14,694 nt of DNA from REBR01 sp033721915 (lineage in GTDB: Bacteria > Pseudomonadota > Gammaproteobacteria > Pseudomonadales > Oleiphilaceae). The notes under the pieces are model-generated. The model was given only the letters and a program-made list of their open reading frames with translations, made no database searches and was not told the origin of the DNA. The position numbers and the translations under genes are program-made. The stretch spans positions 1-14,694 of the forward strand of contig JAWWAC010000066.1 of NCBI GenBank assembly GCA_033721915.1, in the 5' to 3' direction. Shown here piece after piece: positions 14,040-14,694 of this stretch; the first letter of the stretch is position 1, and each line of letters opens with the position of its first letter.

Positions 14040-14694
14040 TCAGCCAGGCAGTGTAAAGTCCGCCCAGACAGGACAATGGTCGGAAGGTTTTTCCATGGCA
14101 CGGATATCGTACGCGATGCCCGCCTCTTTTACCCGCTCAAGCAGTGGGGACGTGGCCAGTATCAGGTCAATGCGAAGGCCCCGCCTGGGGTCCCGCTCGA
14201 AACCACGGCTGCGGTAGTCAAACCAGCTGTAACGGTCCTCCCCGGGGTACAGTGCCCGGTAGGTATCCTCAAGCCCCCAGTCCCTGAGCTTCTGCAGCCA
14301 TTCCCGCTCCTCAGGCAGAAAGCTGCACTTGCCCTCACGCAGCCAGCGACGGGCATTGTCCGCTCCGATGCCCACATCCCTGTCCGTTCCGGAAATGTTC
14401 ATGTCCCCCATGACAATGATCGGCTGGTCCGCACTGGCCTCGTTCTCCAGCCAGGACTGCAGATTGCGGTAAAAGGCCTCTTTGGCGGGGAATTTGGTGG
14501 GGTGGTCGCGGTTTTCCCCCTGGGGGAAGTAACCGTTGACCAGGGTCAGTGTCTGGCCGGAAAACGGCAGTGTGACCGTGATCAGCCGCTTCTGGGCGCC
14601 TTCACCGTCCTGTGGGAAACCCTTGACCAGGCACTGCGGCGCCTCTCTGGTCAGGACCGCCACGCCGTAGTGGCCTTTCTGGCCGTGGTAGGCC
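14040..14694 (-). CDS. xthA: Exonuclease III, 5' partial (right edge of window)
   Basis: The frame is open to the window edge. The 217 residues present begin AYHGQKGHYGVAVLTR, matching the E. coli protein from about residue 53 onward, so some 55 N-terminal residues are outside. Exonuclease III is the main AP endonuclease and 3'-5' exonuclease of base-excision repair, acting on duplex DNA with a divalent metal. Conserved catalytic blocks are visible: NGYFPQGENRDHPTKFPAK, then VMGDMNIS (metal and catalytic Asp/Asn), RIDLILAT (catalytic Asp), and EKPSDHCPVW with the catalytic Asp-His pair near the C-terminus. Other E. coli-like segments include KCSFLPEEREW and SWFDYRSRGF. All expected residues in the visible part are intact. 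It lies upstream of the PhaD-like gene with a 17-base gap. The identification is very secure. Confidence 0.97.
   Translation of the reverse strand, partial: AYHGQKGHYGVAVLTREAPQCLVKGFPQDGEGAQKRLITVTLPFSGQTLTLVNGYFPQGENRDHPTKFPAKEAFYRNLQSWLENEASADQPIIVMGDMNISGTDRDVGIGADNARRWLREGKCSFLPEEREWLQKLRDWGLEDTYRALYPGEDRYSWFDYRSRGFERDPRRGLRIDLILATSPLLERVKEAGIAYDIRAMEKPSDHCPVWADFTLPG

Noticed and set aside
1..14694. PEP-CTERM sorting signal on a protein in the window
   Set aside because: None of the supported proteins ends in a PEP motif, a hydrophobic stretch and a basic cluster.

Overview
The window reads as chromosomal DNA of a GC-rich gammaproteobacterium. The evidence is an enterobacterial-style exonuclease III, a PhaD-like TetR regulator next to a polyhydroxyalkanoate (PHA) phasin, and a proteobacterial exosortase A (PEP-CTERM) system. 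A Pseudomonadales/Oceanospirillales-type marine lineage is my inference, not something the sequence proves. Genes are tightly packed. I see no tRNA, rRNA, CRISPR, insertion sequence or prophage gene. The longest gap without a gene is 255 bases (11688-11942).

Left part, + strand (1-3360): the 3' portion of a GT-B fold glycosyltransferase, then a GT-A/GT2 glycosyltransferase overlapping it by 4 bases, then xrtA. XrtA is an exosortase with its Cys-Arg-His triad and a fused C-terminal EpsI domain. This looks like the end of a surface-polysaccharide gene cluster coupled to the exosortase.

Middle part, - strand (3415-11687), read from high to low coordinates: a PlsC-type acyltransferase, an atypical extended SDR, prsK (membrane histidine kinase), prsR (sigma-54 dependent response regulator) and prsT (TPR lipoprotein). 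The first three genes overlap or are closely spaced, so acyltransferase-SDR-prsK probably form one transcription unit. prsR-prsT follow after a 190-base gap that may hold extra control. XrtA would process PEP-CTERM proteins, PrsT would act in the envelope, and PrsK/PrsR would switch on sigma-54 promoters of target genes. No PEP-CTERM substrate is encoded here. xrtA converges on prsT, with a hairpin at the junction.

Right part (11803-14694): a YiiX/YebB-type permuted NlpC/P60 hydrolase (- strand) with its own strong terminator; a divergent phasin gene (+ strand); then, on the - strand, a PhaD-like TetR regulator whose 3' end overlaps the phasin gene, and xthA, which runs off the right edge. 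These look like housekeeping or PHA-storage genes unrelated to the exosortase locus.

The most noteworthy points are the apparent operon linking an acyltransferase and a dyad-less SDR to prsK, the split and convergent layout of the exosortase system, a 15-base tandem repeat in the prsK leader, a palindrome upstream of the acyltransferase, paired hairpins upstream of prsR, and a codon-context preference for A-ending codons before CTG. The core systems are known families; I found no convincing evidence of a wholly new system.
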